Shown: positions 8,929-19,095 of the stretch, one piece after another | Numbering within the stretch: position 1 is the first letter of the stretch | Layout of the letters: every line of letters begins with the position of its first letter | Assembly (NCBI GenBank): GCA_949840345.1 | Contig: CATKWX010000002.1 | Span: forward strand, 95,649 to 159,648 | Reading direction: 5' to 3' | Length of the DNA: 64,000 bases | Origin: an uncultured Eubacteriales bacterium | GTDB lineage: Bacteria; Bacillota; Clostridia; TANB77; CAG-508 | The notes under the pieces: model-generated | Databases searched by the model: none | Told to the model about the DNA's origin: nothing | What the model saw: only the letters and a program-made list of their open reading frames with translations | Made by a program: the position numbers and the translations under genes

Positions 8929-11592
8929 TTACCAACGATTAAATCTTCTACGGTTTCTAGGGTTGTCATATGGATTTGGCTTATTAAGTTGTTGTTTGTG
9001 TCCCTCAACCATAAATCTTGCACGGTATCCTTTGTAGGAAGTACCAAGCGCTCGACTTTCAAAAAGATATTCAAACTTTATCCATTTAACATTTTGGAGC
9101 CACTCTATGTCGGAGTTATAATTTGTAATGTCTCTCCAGCGATTTTCGTTTGAAGTATTAGGGTCTTCGTTTGAACCAATTGAGATTCCAGTAACCAAAT
9201 TATTGGAATTTTTTTGGTCTATAAGAGCGCGCCTAATAGTTTCAAGAACAGCAATGTTTTTATCATCGTAATTGCAATAAAGGATATCAGCAAATAGTTC
9301 ACCTTCATCAAGCAAGTTAAGTATTACAAGTGTAACACGTTTATTTTCGCCATTTATAATTTCTATTGCATGGCTATTACTTGATAAAAACACATTTTCT
9401 GACTCTATGCGGTGATACGATTTTTTAAGCCTGAAATATTCTCCAAAGTCTAAATAACTCTGCAAAGATTTTAAGTCAAGGTATTTGTAATGCATTGACG
9501 AGCTGTCAACCATATCTGTTGTTTCAATGATGTTCTTCTTGGAATTGTTATTATGTTCTCTTCTTAAATGAAGTATTTCATCTGCCAATTTGATTTCGAT
9601 ACTTTTTTCAGATTTCAAAAGCTCTATTGCAAAATCAGATATTCCGTCAGATTTACTATGGAAAACATATTGTGGGGCAGTTGAAATAACAAAATTTGGA
9701 GTAAGCGAAACTTTTGCCTTTTTTGCTTCAGACTGGAAAAATTTATACCCTTCTAAAAATATGTAAACATATGGTAAAAAGTCTTCGTTACTAATATTAG
9801 CCTCTACAAAATCAACAGCTAATTTAGGAACAGAAAACACAGGGTTTTTATTTTCTTCAGGGAAGCGCTCCAATCTTGAGCGATACATCGTTCTAATATC
9901 CAATTTTGAAATCAACCATTCTGCTTGAGCGTGACAGTGGGTATCGTTTAATGCTCCAAGAGCAATATACAAACGAACCAATTTTTCTCTAGAGTACATA
10001 TTAACTCTAGAAAAAATTGTATCAAAATTGAATTTCCTTAAGCCAAGCCAATTTCTTATGGATTTCACTGTACAAGGAAGCAGTTTCATAATACTAGGGT
10101 CAGGTAACTTTTTTGCCACTTGAGCCCAAGTATGAACGAAAAAGCGTTCCTTTGGATTACGTGGGTAGTGAGGATCTGAAATTTCATTCAAATCTTTAAC
10201 ACCATAAAGAGAACACAGATTTTTTTTGTCATAAAGTAAGATATAATTTGAGTTAACTAATGCAAATCCAGAGCCATACCACCAGTTCATGCTGATGCAA
10301 ATGCAATCGCATTCAGAAGATAGGCTAAGAACATTTTCTGAAAAAATGGAAGCATCTACAACTTGTGAATGTTCGCCAAATGTAAAAATTAAACGCTTTG
10401 GAGGAACTTCTATATCTATATCTTTTTTCTTAAGAATAAGACTTGCCGGAATAGATATAGAGTTGACTTTGTTAAAACAACCAAACGAAAATGAAGTTGA
10501 ATTTAATCTATCTATGTTAGGAGGACATATAAAATCTCCCGTAACTGGATAGAAATAACCATTACGTATACCTGTAAAAACAGTTTCTCCTCCTTCGTTT
10601 TTAGTGTATTCACATAGCTCCTTCCAAAATTTTTCACGCAAACCTTGCAGGTTCAAATTAAGAACCTCTTCACAATTCTTAACTATTTCTCTACATTCAT
10701 TAAGAGAAGATAGATTCTTAGGGTAAAGAACTGCAGGATTTAAATCTACGCTTTCAATTTTAATATTGCGCTCGAGTGCAGTTTCTTGTATCCAGTCGAT
10801 ATCTTTCAAAAGCTTCTCAACTTGCTTTTGGTGATTTTTCCTAACAGAATTGAGGTGCTTATCGTCTTTAAACTCCCAAGTTTTTCTTAAGAGATTAAAT
10901 TGAGTAACAGCGTTAATTCTTTTAGGAAGTTTACTCATCAAGTTAGAAATCTTTTCAGATAATATCCGTGTTTCTTCTGCATAATGAGCTAAATTCAAGG
11001 TCTTTGGCGTTCCGTCTGCTTTTTTCTCAAGCTCTTCAATTGCTTCGTCTGCTTTAGCAAAAATATTATACATTCCTGTTAAGTTTTTTGATTTTGCTAC
11101 AGAAATAATTTTCTCAATATTTCTAATGCATTCCTTTACTTCCTCAAAAATTAATTCGAGGGTATCAATATAATCAACATCAGAAATTTTATTTTTAAGT
11201 GCTAAGGTAGCAAGTTCAGCAAACATATCAAAAATGTCATTTTTGTGCTTGTATTCTACATTTAGAAATTCTAAAACAGCTTTGCGTTGTTTTTCCATTT
11301 CAATATCTGTAGAAGTATTTTGCTTAGCAGTATTTCTGTTAGAAGCTTGTTTTTTTGCATAATACTCATAAACAGAAACCGGATGCTCCTTGTCATAAAT
11401 AGCTCTACTTTCCGGAGAACCAATTAATTCCCAAGCAGCATTAATTTTTTGCATTTTAGCAGTTGCAATTTTTATGTCTTCTTCGTTATGATATAAATCT
11501 GGGTGCCATTTCCGTGTCATTTCCATATATGCTTTTTTAATGGTTTTGTCTTTAGCATTTCTGTCAACACCTAAAATTTCGTAAGGGTTCAT
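8929..11592 (-). CDS. Large J-domain protein, probably imported
   Basis: The first 70 residues are a J domain (NPYEILGVD, then HPD in RKWHPDLYH at about 31-33), which in other proteins stimulates Hsp70 ATPase. The remaining 800 residues are unlike DnaJ: no Gly/Phe region or CxxCxGxG zinc fingers; instead a helical, lysine/glutamate-rich region (about 85-310) and a long mixed region of unknown fold. Its pair, a vWA protein, lies 76 nt upstream. Two in-frame CGG codons (plus-strand 10966-10968 and 11512-11514) read naturally as Arg, including the Arg of the HPD helix. That, and richer use of C/G-ending codons, suggests recent transfer. The function is unknown. Confidence 0.8.
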   Translation of the reverse strand: MNPYEILGVDRNAKDKTIKKAYMEMTRKWHPDLYHNEEDIKIATAKMQKINAAWELIGSPESRAIYDKEHPVSVYEYYAKKQASNRNTAKQNTSTDIEMEKQRKAVLEFLNVEYKHKNDIFDMFAELATLALKNKISDVDYIDTLELIFEEVKECIRNIEKIISVAKSKNLTGMYNIFAKADEAIEELEKKADGTPKTLNLAHYAEETRILSEKISNLMSKLPKRINAVTQFNLLRKTWEFKDDKHLNSVRKNHQKQVEKLLKDIDWIQETALERNIKIESVDLNPAVLYPKNLSSLNECREIVKNCEEVLNLNLQGLREKFWKELCEYTKNEGGETVFTGIRNGYFYPVTGDFICPPNIDRLNSTSFSFGCFNKVNSISIPASLILKKKDIDIEVPPKRLIFTFGEHSQVVDASIFSENVLSLSSECDCICISMNWWYGSGFALVNSNYILLYDKKNLCSLYGVKDLNEISDPHYPRNPKERFFVHTWAQVAKKLPDPSIMKLLPCTVKSIRNWLGLRKFNFDTIFSRVNMYSREKLVRLYIALGALNDTHCHAQAEWLISKLDIRTMYRSRLERFPEENKNPVFSVPKLAVDFVEANISNEDFLPYVYIFLEGYKFFQSEAKKAKVSLTPNFVISTAPQYVFHSKSDGISDFAIELLKSEKSIEIKLADEILHLRREHNNNSKKNIIETTDMVDSSSMHYKYLDLKSLQSYLDFGEYFRLKKSYHRIESENVFLSSNSHAIEIINGENKRVTLVILNLLDEGELFADILYCNYDDKNIAVLETIRRALIDQKNSNNLVTGISIGSNEDPNTSNENRWRDITNYNSDIEWLQNVKWIKFEYLFESRALGTSYKGYRARFMVEGHKQQLNKPNPYDNPRNRRRFNRW

Positions 11593-11613
11593 AAAAAAAC
11601 CTCCAATTCGTTG

Positions 11614-11661
11614 TTTGTTAAACGCTGTTAAGTTAAGATTAACCTAACAACGTTTAACAAA
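11614..11661 (-). terminator. Hairpin between the vWA and J-domain genes
   Basis: Arms at 11614-11635 and 11640-11661 (key run GTTAAACG...CGTTTAAC) form a long stem in the 76-nt spacer. It could act as an attenuator or processing site separating expression of the two genes. Confidence 0.6.
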
Positions 11662-11668
11662 AGGTTAA

Positions 11669-12487
11669 TTACTTATAAGACAAGTATTTTGTTTCCCTTG
11701 CCTTAATGCCCAAAGGATTAGCTGCGTGTGCAGTTATTGCCTTTGCCCAGTCTGAGGGAATTGCTCCAGTTGTGCGGAGCCCATCCAATAAATCTTCAAT
11801 TGTTTGGAAAATGATTTTTATACCATCTCCAGAACGATTAAAGTTCACGGCATTATTTGAATTTATTCCCAAGTCCTCAGCGTATGCTTTTGCACTGTTT
11901 AAAGAACCGCTTTCATCGTTATAGAGTAAGAAAATATGCTCACCTTTAGCAATTTTGCTTGAGATTAAGCTTTTTACTTCCTCTATAGAATGAGAACTAC
12001 CTCCATTTTCTCCGTCAGTTATGATAAGATAGAGTTTGTGCTTTGCGTCATTTGAGCTTGTAGGAGTAATTGCGGAAATCAAAGCATCATAAATGTTTGT
12101 TCCTCCGAAACAACTCCAAGGGCGTATGGGTACGAATTGTTTAACGTCTTGTTTACCGAATTCCGGACAAACCTCGTCGTTAAAGAGAGTAAGCGAAAGT
12201 AAAGTTTTATAAAGCTTCACAGCTTGCCTTACGGCAAATTCGTTTATCTCTTGCGAAATAGGGTACTGTGTTTCTTCCATTGAACCGCTGTTATCGACAA
12301 TAAGAATTATATGTGCAGAATTCCGTGCGATGTCTGCTTCCATTTGCTTAGTGTCGATAGATGAGGCATAGCCATCAATTGCAGCAGCAATGTCTGTTTC
12401 ACTCGTATCCTTTTTGCTTAAACTTCTGTTTTGGCGTAATAACGCCAATTTTGACATGTTTCCGTCGGGTTTACCATTATTGCTCAT
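11669..12487 (-). CDS. vWA-domain protein (TerY-like)
   Basis: The 272-residue protein carries a von Willebrand A domain with a MIDAS metal site (VDNSGSMEE at about 90, then a conserved Thr in GGTNIYDAL and Asp in ITDGENGG). Such stand-alone cytosolic vWA proteins resemble TerY and often act with kinases, phosphatases or chaperones; here the partner is the large J-domain protein downstream. The N-terminus (NGKPDGNMSKLALLRQNR) is basic and probably unstructured. One in-frame CGG (plus-strand 12323-12325) falls at ADIARNSAH and reads as Arg. Together the two genes look like an imported accessory module. Confidence 0.8.
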   Translation of the reverse strand: MSNNGKPDGNMSKLALLRQNRSLSKKDTSETDIAAAIDGYASSIDTKQMEADIARNSAHIILIVDNSGSMEETQYPISQEINEFAVRQAVKLYKTLLSLTLFNDEVCPEFGKQDVKQFVPIRPWSCFGGTNIYDALISAITPTSSNDAKHKLYLIITDGENGGSSHSIEEVKSLISSKIAKGEHIFLLYNDESGSLNSAKAYAEDLGINSNNAVNFNRSGDGIKIIFQTIEDLLDGLRTTGAIPSDWAKAITAHAANPLGIKARETKYLSYK

Positions 12488-12762
12488 AAAGCATCCTCCT
12501 TTATAAAGGTTGATATTGAGTCAATGACTCTTCAAAATTTAACACATAAATATTATCATAGTATACATAAAAAGTCAATATAAAGCAGAGCTAGTTTTCG
12601 TTTATATATAGAGAGTTATGTATGATTTGCAAACTATAAACAAACAAGTTTTGATAATTTAATAACAAAACTTTACAATAAGAAAATATAAGATATAATA
12701 TATAGTAGTGATATAAAGAGGTAAGTATATTAAAATGTATAGAAATTAAGGAGTGTGAGAGT

Positions 12763-13870
12763 ATGCTAGAGCTAGAAGAAAACAAGCAGAGAATACAGTC
12801 TATAAAGCTTAAATTGAAATCAATAGGTGATTCACTTTGACTTGCCTAAAATAGAAAAAAGAATTAATGAATTAGAAGTACAAATGCAAGATAGCAATTT
12901 TTGGAATGATGCAAAAAACTCAAGTGCTGTTTTAACAGAAAGTAAGAGATTAAAGAATAAATTAGAGAATTATAATAAGTTAAAAGAAAATCTAGAAAAT
13001 ATACAAGACTTAAATGAATTGCTATTGGTTGAGTCTGATGAAGAAATGGCAAAAGAGGTATTAAAAGACACATTAAAGTTAGAAAGAGAAATAGAAACTT
13101 TAGAAATTGATACTTTGCTATCTGGAAAATACGATAAAAATAATGCAATATTTACGCTTCATCCGGGAGCTGGTGGAACAGAGTCACAAGACTGGGCTGA
13201 AATGCTATATAGAATGTATTCAAAATGGGCAAATTCAAGAGCATTTAAAGTAAAGGAATTAGACTATTTAGAAGGAGAAGAAGCTGGACTAAAGAGCGTT
13301 ACTGTGCTAATAGAAGGCGAAAATGCATATGGGTATTTAAAAGGAGAAATGGGAGTACATAGATTAGTTAGAATATCTCCTTTTGATGCAGGAGGCAGAA
13401 GACATACATCATTTGCTTCAATGGAGGTATTACCAGAAATAACAGACGATATAGAAATAGATATAAACCCAGAAGATTTAAGAATAGATACATATAGAGC
13501 GTCAGGAGCTGGTGGACAACATATAAACAAAACAGATTCAGCAGTAAGAATAACACATATACCAACGAACATTGTAGTATGCTGTCAATCTGAGAGGTCG
13601 CAAACACAAAACAAAGAAACAGCAATGAAAATGCTAAAATCTAGATTATTAGATTTAAAAGAAAAAGAGCAAAAAGAGAAAATAGAGGACTTAAAAGGAG
13701 AAAAGAAAGATATAGCTTGGGGAAGCCAAATTCGCTCATATGTATTTTGCCCATACACATTAGTAAAAGACCATAGAACAAACTATGAAGTGGGAAATGT
13801 GGAAGCAGTAATGAATGGGGAAATAGATGGGTTTATAGAAAGTTATTTGAAATATGAAAAAGCAAGATAA
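12763..13870 (+). CDS. prfB: Peptide chain release factor 2 with its programmed +1 frameshift
   Basis: RF2 recognises UGA and UAA. ATG 12763 follows AAGGAG; after 25 codons the frame meets TGA at 12838-12840 in the classical context CTT TGA C, then continues +1 as DLPKIEKRINELE. This is the autoregulatory shift known in most bacterial prfB genes. The tripeptide SPF in VRISPFDAGG identifies RF2, and SGAGGQHINKTDSAV carries the catalytic GGQ. The product has about 367 residues. Its presence shows that this organism has ordinary +1 recoding at UGA as well as the unusual C-skips seen elsewhere. Confidence 0.95.
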
Positions 13871-13878
13871 ATTATAGC

Positions 13879-14055
13879 AAAGAAATATAATAAAAAAGTA
13901 AAATTACTCGGCTACATTACAAAATTAAAGAAATTCTAATTTGATTTTATGGCGCCCTTCCGCGACAAGCGCGAACTCTTTCCATAAAATCTGCATAAGA
14001 ATTTCTAAAATTTTTCCATTTACATTCGTAATTTTATTTTTTATTATATTTCTTA
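13879..14055. repeat. MITE-like insert inside a long AT-rich palindrome
   Basis: Arms at 13879-13907 and 14028-14055 are complementary over almost 28 nt (starting AAAGAAATATAATAAAAAAG). Between them lie about 120 nt with a GC-richer centre (GGCGCCCTTCCGCGACAAGC) flanked by inverted AAATTCTAA/TTAGAATTT-like runs. No open frame is present. Same architecture as the other nested palindromes of the window, but the arm sequence is unique to this place. Confidence 0.65.
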
Positions 14056-14077
14056 TATATTATAATTGTTGTCATAC

Positions 14078-14131
14078 AAAAACGCTTCTTTAAATATAAT
14101 TATATAAAAATTATATTTAAAGGGGCGTTTT
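14078..14131 (+). promoter_or_regulatory. Hairpin sequestering the cwlD ribosome site
   Basis: Arms 14078-14101 and 14109-14131 are complementary; the right arm contains AAAGGGG (14119-14125), the only good ribosome site for GTG 14135. The stem would hide it, or may serve as terminator of the upstream unit. Which of these applies is inference. Confidence 0.5.
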
Positions 14132-14134
14132 AAA

Positions 14135-14849
14135 GTGATTATATTAAGAAAAAAGAGAATTTTACTTGTGCTTATGTGCGTTGTAGTGTCTATATGTTTT
14201 ATAAACATAACTGGAGGTTTAAAAAGTGAGGTAACACTTCCTACAGTATCATTGCCTGTTAGCAATAAAGTAATAGTGCTAGATGCAGGACACGGAAGTC
14301 CAGACCGGAGGGGCAGAGAGTTCAAATGGAACACACGAAGATGATATAAATTTAAGTATAACTCTAAAGGTGCAAAATTTACTAGAGCAAAGTGGGGCAA
14401 CAGTAGTTCTGACTAGGTCAGACGAAAACGGAATATATGATTTAGATAAGAAAACTTTAAAAGAGAAAAAAGTATCGGATATAAAAAATAGAGTAAAAAT
14501 AGGAAATGAATCGAGTGCAGATATATTTATATCTATACATTTAAATAAAATACCACAAAGTCAATATTGGGGTTGGCAAACTTTTTATAGGAAAGATGAT
14601 GAACAAAGTAAAAAAATTGCGGATAGCATTCAAAATTCACTAAAAACAACAATACAAAGAGAAAACAATAGGGTTGCACTTGGAATAGACAATATTTATA
14701 TAGTAAAGAATGTTAATATACCAATAGGAATTGTAGAGTGTGGATTTTTATCAAACCCAGAAGAAGAACAACTATTACAACAAGAAGAATATCAAGATAA
14801 ATTAGCTTGGGGGATATATACAGGAATAATGGATTATTTTTATAATTAA
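14135..14849 (+). CDS. cwlD: Germination-type N-acetylmuramoyl-L-alanine amidase CwlD, +1 shift at CGG
   Basis: CwlD cleaves peptide side chains from muramic acid during formation of spore-cortex muramic lactam. GTG 14135 starts a signal-anchor (about residues 8-26). The frame reaches VIVLDAGHGSPD and then CGG at 14306; zero frame ends in 13 codons. Skipping C14306 gives GGAESSNGTHEDD, the family's zinc-binding Glu region, then LTRSDENGIY, ISIHLNK and GIVECGFLSNPEE. Total 237 residues, equal to the usual CwlD. The skip precedes the Gly of the GGAE motif. Followed at 66 nt by smc. Confidence 0.92.
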
Positions 14850-14915
14850 TGTTGCAAAATATCGCTTTTTAATATATGATATTAACGTATTTTTAAAAAA
14901 GAGAGTTGATATCAA

Positions 14916-17900
14916 GTGTATTTAAAAAGAATGGAATTACAAGGGTTTAAATCCTTTGCATATAAAACCACATTAGAGTTTATGCCGGGAATAACCTCTG
15001 TTATAGGGCCTAATGGCTCTGGAAAGAGTAATATTTCTGATGCTATTCGTTGGGTTTTAGGTGAACAAAGTATGAAATCCCTAAGAGGTTCTAAATCTGA
15101 AGATATAATATTTGCAGGAACTCAAAGCAGAAAATCTTTAGGGTTTGCTGAGGTTTCTATAATTATAGATAATACAGATGGAAAGCTACCAATTGAATAT
15201 TCAGAAGTTACTGTAACAAGAAGGTTATATAGAAGCGGTGAAACAGGATATTATATAAATAAAACTCCTTGTAGATTAAAAGACATATTAGAATTATTTA
15301 TGGATACAGGAATTGGAAAAGATGGATATTCTATAATTGGGCAAGGAAAAATAGATGAAATATTAAGCAATAAATCTGAAGACAGAAGAAATATATTTGA
15401 AGAGGCTGCAGGTATTGTAAAATATAGAGTTCGTAAGGTTGAGTCTGAAAAAAAATTAGAACAAACTAAAGTAAATTTATTAAGAATAAATGATATTTTA
15501 ACTGAAATAGAAGGAAATATCGAGCCATTAAAAATGCAAGCAGAAAAGGCAAAGAAGTTTTTAGATTTAAGGGAAGAATTAAAAAGCATTGAAATAGGGC
15601 TATTTTTGCATAATATAGATACATATAAAGAAAAAATAGAAGAAGTTGCAAAAGACATAGAAATAATGAACGAGCAATGGAAGAGTGAAGAAAATGCACA
15701 AGAAGAAAAGCAACAATTAAAAGATCAATTAAAAGCAGAAGTAGATGAATTAATTAACAAAATAGAAGAAGTGCAAAACTTATCTTTTGAAAGCACAAAT
15801 AAAATAGAAAAATTGAATTCAGAAATAAATGTAACACAAAATAGAATTGAAAATAACAAAGAAAACTATGAAAGATATGCCGTAGAAATAAACGAAATAG
15901 ATGAAAGAATTCAAAAATTAGAAGAAGAGAAAAATTTAAAGTTACAAAAGAAAACAAATCTTTTTTCAAATAAAGAGAAATTTCAAAAAGAGTTAGAAGA
16001 AAAAGAAAAAGCATTAGCTGAAATAACTTCTAAATTATCAGAGCAAGAAACAAAAATTGAGGCTAAAAAGAAGACAGTACAAGATAATACAGACACAAAA
16101 TATGAAAAATTATCAGATATTAATACACAAAAAATAAACTATGAAAACTATATAAAACGTGAAGGTGCAGTAAAAACAGAAATACAAACAACAATATCTG
16201 AATTAGACCAAAATAGACTATCTAAAGAAGAAATTGCTAAGGTCTTTTATGAAATTGAAGGAAAGAAAAATAGTATAACAAAGAAGTTAAATGAAATAAA
16301 AGAAAAAACAGATGAAAGAACTAAAAAAATAGAAGAATACGATACAAATATAAATAGTTTATCTTCCGAATTTGGAACAAAACAAATAAGATTAAAATTT
16401 TTAATAGAAACAGAAAAAGAAAAAGAAGGATATACAAAATCTGTAAAATCCTTATTATTAGACTGTGAAAAAGACGCTACTTTAAACAAAGGTGTTCATG
16501 GAATACTTGCAAACATTATATCTGCACCAAAAGAATATGAAACAGCTATTGAGTTTGCTTTAGGTGGAGTTTTGCAAAATATAGTAACAGACAAAGAAGA
16601 AGATGCTAAAAAATTAGTAGAACATTTAAGAAAAAATAACTTAGGTAGAGCATCATTTTTACCTATATCATCAGTAAAAGGTAAAAAATTAGACAAGCTT
16701 ACAAAATTAAACGGAGTGATAGGAATTGCATCAGACTTAGTAAATTATGATAAACTGTATGATGGAATAGTACAAAATTTGCTAGGTAGAACTGTAGTTG
16801 TAGATACAATGGATACAGGAATTCAGCTTGCAAAGAAAAATGGATATTCTTTTAAAATTGTAACCTTAAAAGGAGATATAATAAATCCATCAGGAGCTAT
16901 ATCTGGTGGTTCAGTGGCTCAAAAAACTGTAAGTATATTAGGAAGAGCAAACGAAATTGAGGCAATAGAAAAAGAACTAAAATTAATAGAAAAGAAAATT
17001 GAAAAGACAAAGGAAGAAAAGCAACAATATTTATTAGAAAATGAAGATATATTAGAAAAATCAAAAGAACTAGAAAAAGAGTTACAAGAAATAGATATTG
17101 TATATGCAACAGAACATCAAAAGGTGCTATTTGCAGAGCAAAATATATTAAAATTAGAAACAAAGCTTGCAAGCTTAAAAGAAGAATTAAAAGAATTGCA
17201 ATTAAAAAAGGAAGAAAGCACTAATTTAAAACAACAAATAGAAGAAGAAATTGCAAAATTAGATAAAGAAAATGAAGAGTTAAACATAGAAATAAAAAGC
17301 TTTGCAGACATAAATTCAGATAATCAAAAATATGTAGATGACCTAAACTTTGATATTACAAACTTAAAAATTTCTGTTTCATCATTTGATGAAAGCGAAA
17401 GCTCAATAGACGAAATGGTTGCAAGAATAGAAGAAGATATACAAAATAATAAAACTAGCAAAGAGAATAAAACTTCAGATAGAGAGAAAATATTAAGTGA
17501 TAATGAAGCTTTAACTTCAAGAATAGAAGAAATAAAACAAGAAATTGAAAATGTAAAATTAGAAGTTCAAACAAGTGGAAGCAAAGTAGAAGAATTAAAG
17601 AACTTAAGAATAGAAAAAAATAAGAAACTAGAAGATACAGAAAAGGCAATAACAGATAGACTTAAAGTAATTGACGATTTAAAAGATCAAGTTTCAAAAT
17701 TAGAGCTTAAAAAATCTAAAACAGAATTAGAGCTAGAACAAGTTGTAAACAAAATGTGGGAGGAGTACGAGGTAACTCCAAACAATGCAAAAGAGTATGA
17801 AAAACCTAGCAATGTAGCACTAGTTACAAAAAAAGTAAACGAATTAAGAAACGATATAAAAGCACTAGGAAGTATAAATATAGATTCAATAGAAGAATAT

Positions 17901-18458
17901 AAACAAACAAAAGAAAGATATGACTTTATGTGTGAACAAAGACTTGATTTAGAAAACACAAGTGCAAAGCTTAAAAAAGTAATACAAGAAATGACGGCAA
18001 TAATGAAGGATCAATTCTCAAAACAATTCAATATAATCAACAAAAACTTTGGAGAAGTATTTAAAGAATTATTTGGTGGAGGAAAAGCAGAATTAAAATT
18101 AGTTGATGAAGATAATATTTTAGAATGCGGAATAGAAATAGAGGTACAACCACCAGGAAAAAAACTACAAAATATGATGTTATTATCAGGAGGAGAAAGA
18201 GCATTTACAGCAATTGCATTATTATTTGCAATATTAAAAATAAATCCATCTCCATTCTGCGTACTAGACGAAATTGAAGCAGCTCTAGATGATGTAAATG
18301 TTTATAGATATGCAGAATATTTAAAGAAATTTACTAAAGATACACAGTTTTTAGTAATAACACACAGAAAAGGAACAATGGAGGCAGCAGATACAGTATA
18401 TGGAATAACAATGGAGGAAAACGGAATAAGCAAGCTGTTATCAATGAAATTGAAATAG
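14916..18458 (+). CDS. smc: Chromosome segregation protein SMC
   Basis: SMC is the ATPase core of bacterial condensin. GTG 14916 begins MYLKRMELQGFKSFA, the standard SMC start. Walker A is GPNGSGKSNI (about 32-41); coiled coil runs from about 170 to 500 and 680 to 1020 around a hinge (GVHGILANII...ILGRA); the C-terminal head has the signature LLSGGERAFTAIALLFA and Walker B FCVLDEIEAALDD. At 1180 residues it has the normal length. No in-frame CGG was found in 1180 codons, a useful contrast with the C-skip genes. Confidence 0.97.
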   Translation: MYLKRMELQGFKSFAYKTTLEFMPGITSVIGPNGSGKSNISDAIRWVLGEQSMKSLRGSKSEDIIFAGTQSRKSLGFAEVSIIIDNTDGKLPIEYSEVTVTRRLYRSGETGYYINKTPCRLKDILELFMDTGIGKDGYSIIGQGKIDEILSNKSEDRRNIFEEAAGIVKYRVRKVESEKKLEQTKVNLLRINDILTEIEGNIEPLKMQAEKAKKFLDLREELKSIEIGLFLHNIDTYKEKIEEVAKDIEIMNEQWKSEENAQEEKQQLKDQLKAEVDELINKIEEVQNLSFESTNKIEKLNSEINVTQNRIENNKENYERYAVEINEIDERIQKLEEEKNLKLQKKTNLFSNKEKFQKELEEKEKALAEITSKLSEQETKIEAKKKTVQDNTDTKYEKLSDINTQKINYENYIKREGAVKTEIQTTISELDQNRLSKEEIAKVFYEIEGKKNSITKKLNEIKEKTDERTKKIEEYDTNINSLSSEFGTKQIRLKFLIETEKEKEGYTKSVKSLLLDCEKDATLNKGVHGILANIISAPKEYETAIEFALGGVLQNIVTDKEEDAKKLVEHLRKNNLGRASFLPISSVKGKKLDKLTKLNGVIGIASDLVNYDKLYDGIVQNLLGRTVVVDTMDTGIQLAKKNGYSFKIVTLKGDIINPSGAISGGSVAQKTVSILGRANEIEAIEKELKLIEKKIEKTKEEKQQYLLENEDILEKSKELEKELQEIDIVYATEHQKVLFAEQNILKLETKLASLKEELKELQLKKEESTNLKQQIEEEIAKLDKENEELNIEIKSFADINSDNQKYVDDLNFDITNLKISVSSFDESESSIDEMVARIEEDIQNNKTSKENKTSDREKILSDNEALTSRIEEIKQEIENVKLEVQTSGSKVEELKNLRIEKNKKLEDTEKAITDRLKVIDDLKDQVSKLELKKSKTELELEQVVNKMWEEYEVTPNNAKEYEKPSNVALVTKKVNELRNDIKALGSINIDSIEEYKQTKERYDFMCEQRLDLENTSAKLKKVIQEMTAIMKDQFSKQFNIINKNFGEVFKELFGGGKAELKLVDEDNILECGIEIEVQPPGKKLQNMMLLSGGERAFTAIALLFAILKINPSPFCVLDEIEAALDDVNVYRYAEYLKKFTKDTQFLVITHRKGTMEAADTVYGITMEENGISKLLSMKLK

Positions 18459-18468
18459 ATACATAAAT

Positions 18469-18502
18469 AAAAACGGGTTCAAGTTGCCTTGAATCCGTTT
18501 CC
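18469..18502. terminator. Terminator after smc
   Basis: AAACGGGTTCAAG and CTTGAATCCGTTT pair around TTGC, serving smc and the converging small gene. Confidence 0.85.
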
Positions 18503-18510
18503 TGTTGATG

Positions 18511-18732
18511 TTAGTCAGAACAAGTCTCTAAAAATTTGAAACTGAGAACAGTAACTTTGCCACAAGGAAAAATTTCTGACAAAATGGATTCAATTGCAGC
18601 GAGAGGGTTAGACATATTTTTAGAATCAATTTTTACATAATGATGTCTAATGTTATGATAACCTACGTCCTCTTCTTCTTCGCTGATAAACTCCTTTACA
18701 GTGAACTCAACATCATACAGCGCATAACTCAT
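18511..18732 (-). CDS. Small protein of unknown function, paralogue of 22438-22716
   Basis: The 73-residue product starts MSYALYDVEFTVKEF and resembles the 92-residue product at 22438-22716 (MRYLLYDVTFSVIRK...); both share an Asp-Asn/Ser-Pro segment with a following alpha-helical IESILSEIF/IAKTITSAW region. Their leaders are also alike. No known domain is recognised. AGGAGG precedes the start. By its codon use it looks accessory, perhaps linked with the J-domain/vWA module 6 kb away; that link is a guess. Confidence 0.6.
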   Translation of the reverse strand: MSYALYDVEFTVKEFISEEEEDVGYHNIRHHYVKIDSKNMSNPLAAIESILSEIFPCGKVTVLSFKFLETCSD

Positions 18733-18826
18733 AAAGTCCTCCTTTTAGTTGCATAGCCATATACTAGCTATTGGGCTTTTAATAGGAAGAATTTGTATCT
18801 CCCTACAAAATTAACGTGAACTATGG
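18733..18826 (-). promoter_or_regulatory. Leader conserved with the one at 22717-22813
   Basis: On the minus strand this leader reads TTTTGTAGGGAGATACAAAT, then a short inverted repeat around TAGCTAGTATATGGCTA, then AGGAGG. Most of it recurs in front of the paralogous gene, so it is conserved beyond what a plain ribosome site needs. Confidence 0.55.
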
Positions 18827-18895
18827 AATTATATCACAAAAGTGAGTTTTTAGCAATATTACTAATCAAAATTTTTCATAGGCAAATTTTGATAT

Positions 18896-18998
18896 AGGGG
18901 CACACCGTGGTGTGCCCTAAATTTTCATAAAAACATATTGCAAAATTGTAGGGGCACCGTTTGCGGGAATACCAGTGAGACGTGACACCACTGTGCCC
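18896..18998. repeat. Two REP-like hairpins
   Basis: At 18896-18919 AGGGGCACACC/GGTGTGCCCT is a near-perfect palindrome. At 18947-18998 a longer variant begins TGTAGGGGCACCG and ends CACTGTGCCC; the same variant recurs at 35430-35481. The 363-nt gap 18733-19095 holds only the leader, these repeats and the sigma-factor upstream region. Confidence 0.75.
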
Positions 18999-19095
18999 TT
19001 TTGTCCCCAAAAATTTACCATAAAACTGTAACCAAAATCGAAAAAGTGTGAATATACAAATGTAAGATATCTTAAATAAGGAGTTTAGATCTAAA

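Noticed and set aside
12763..12841. prfB break as another CGG-type site
   Set aside because: It is the classical CTT TGA C release-factor shift; no CGG is involved.
1089..18458. Long hydrophobic minus-strand frames opposite secA, smc and other genes
   Set aside because: They are antisense shadows of AT-rich coding sequence, without ribosome sites or recognisable domains.
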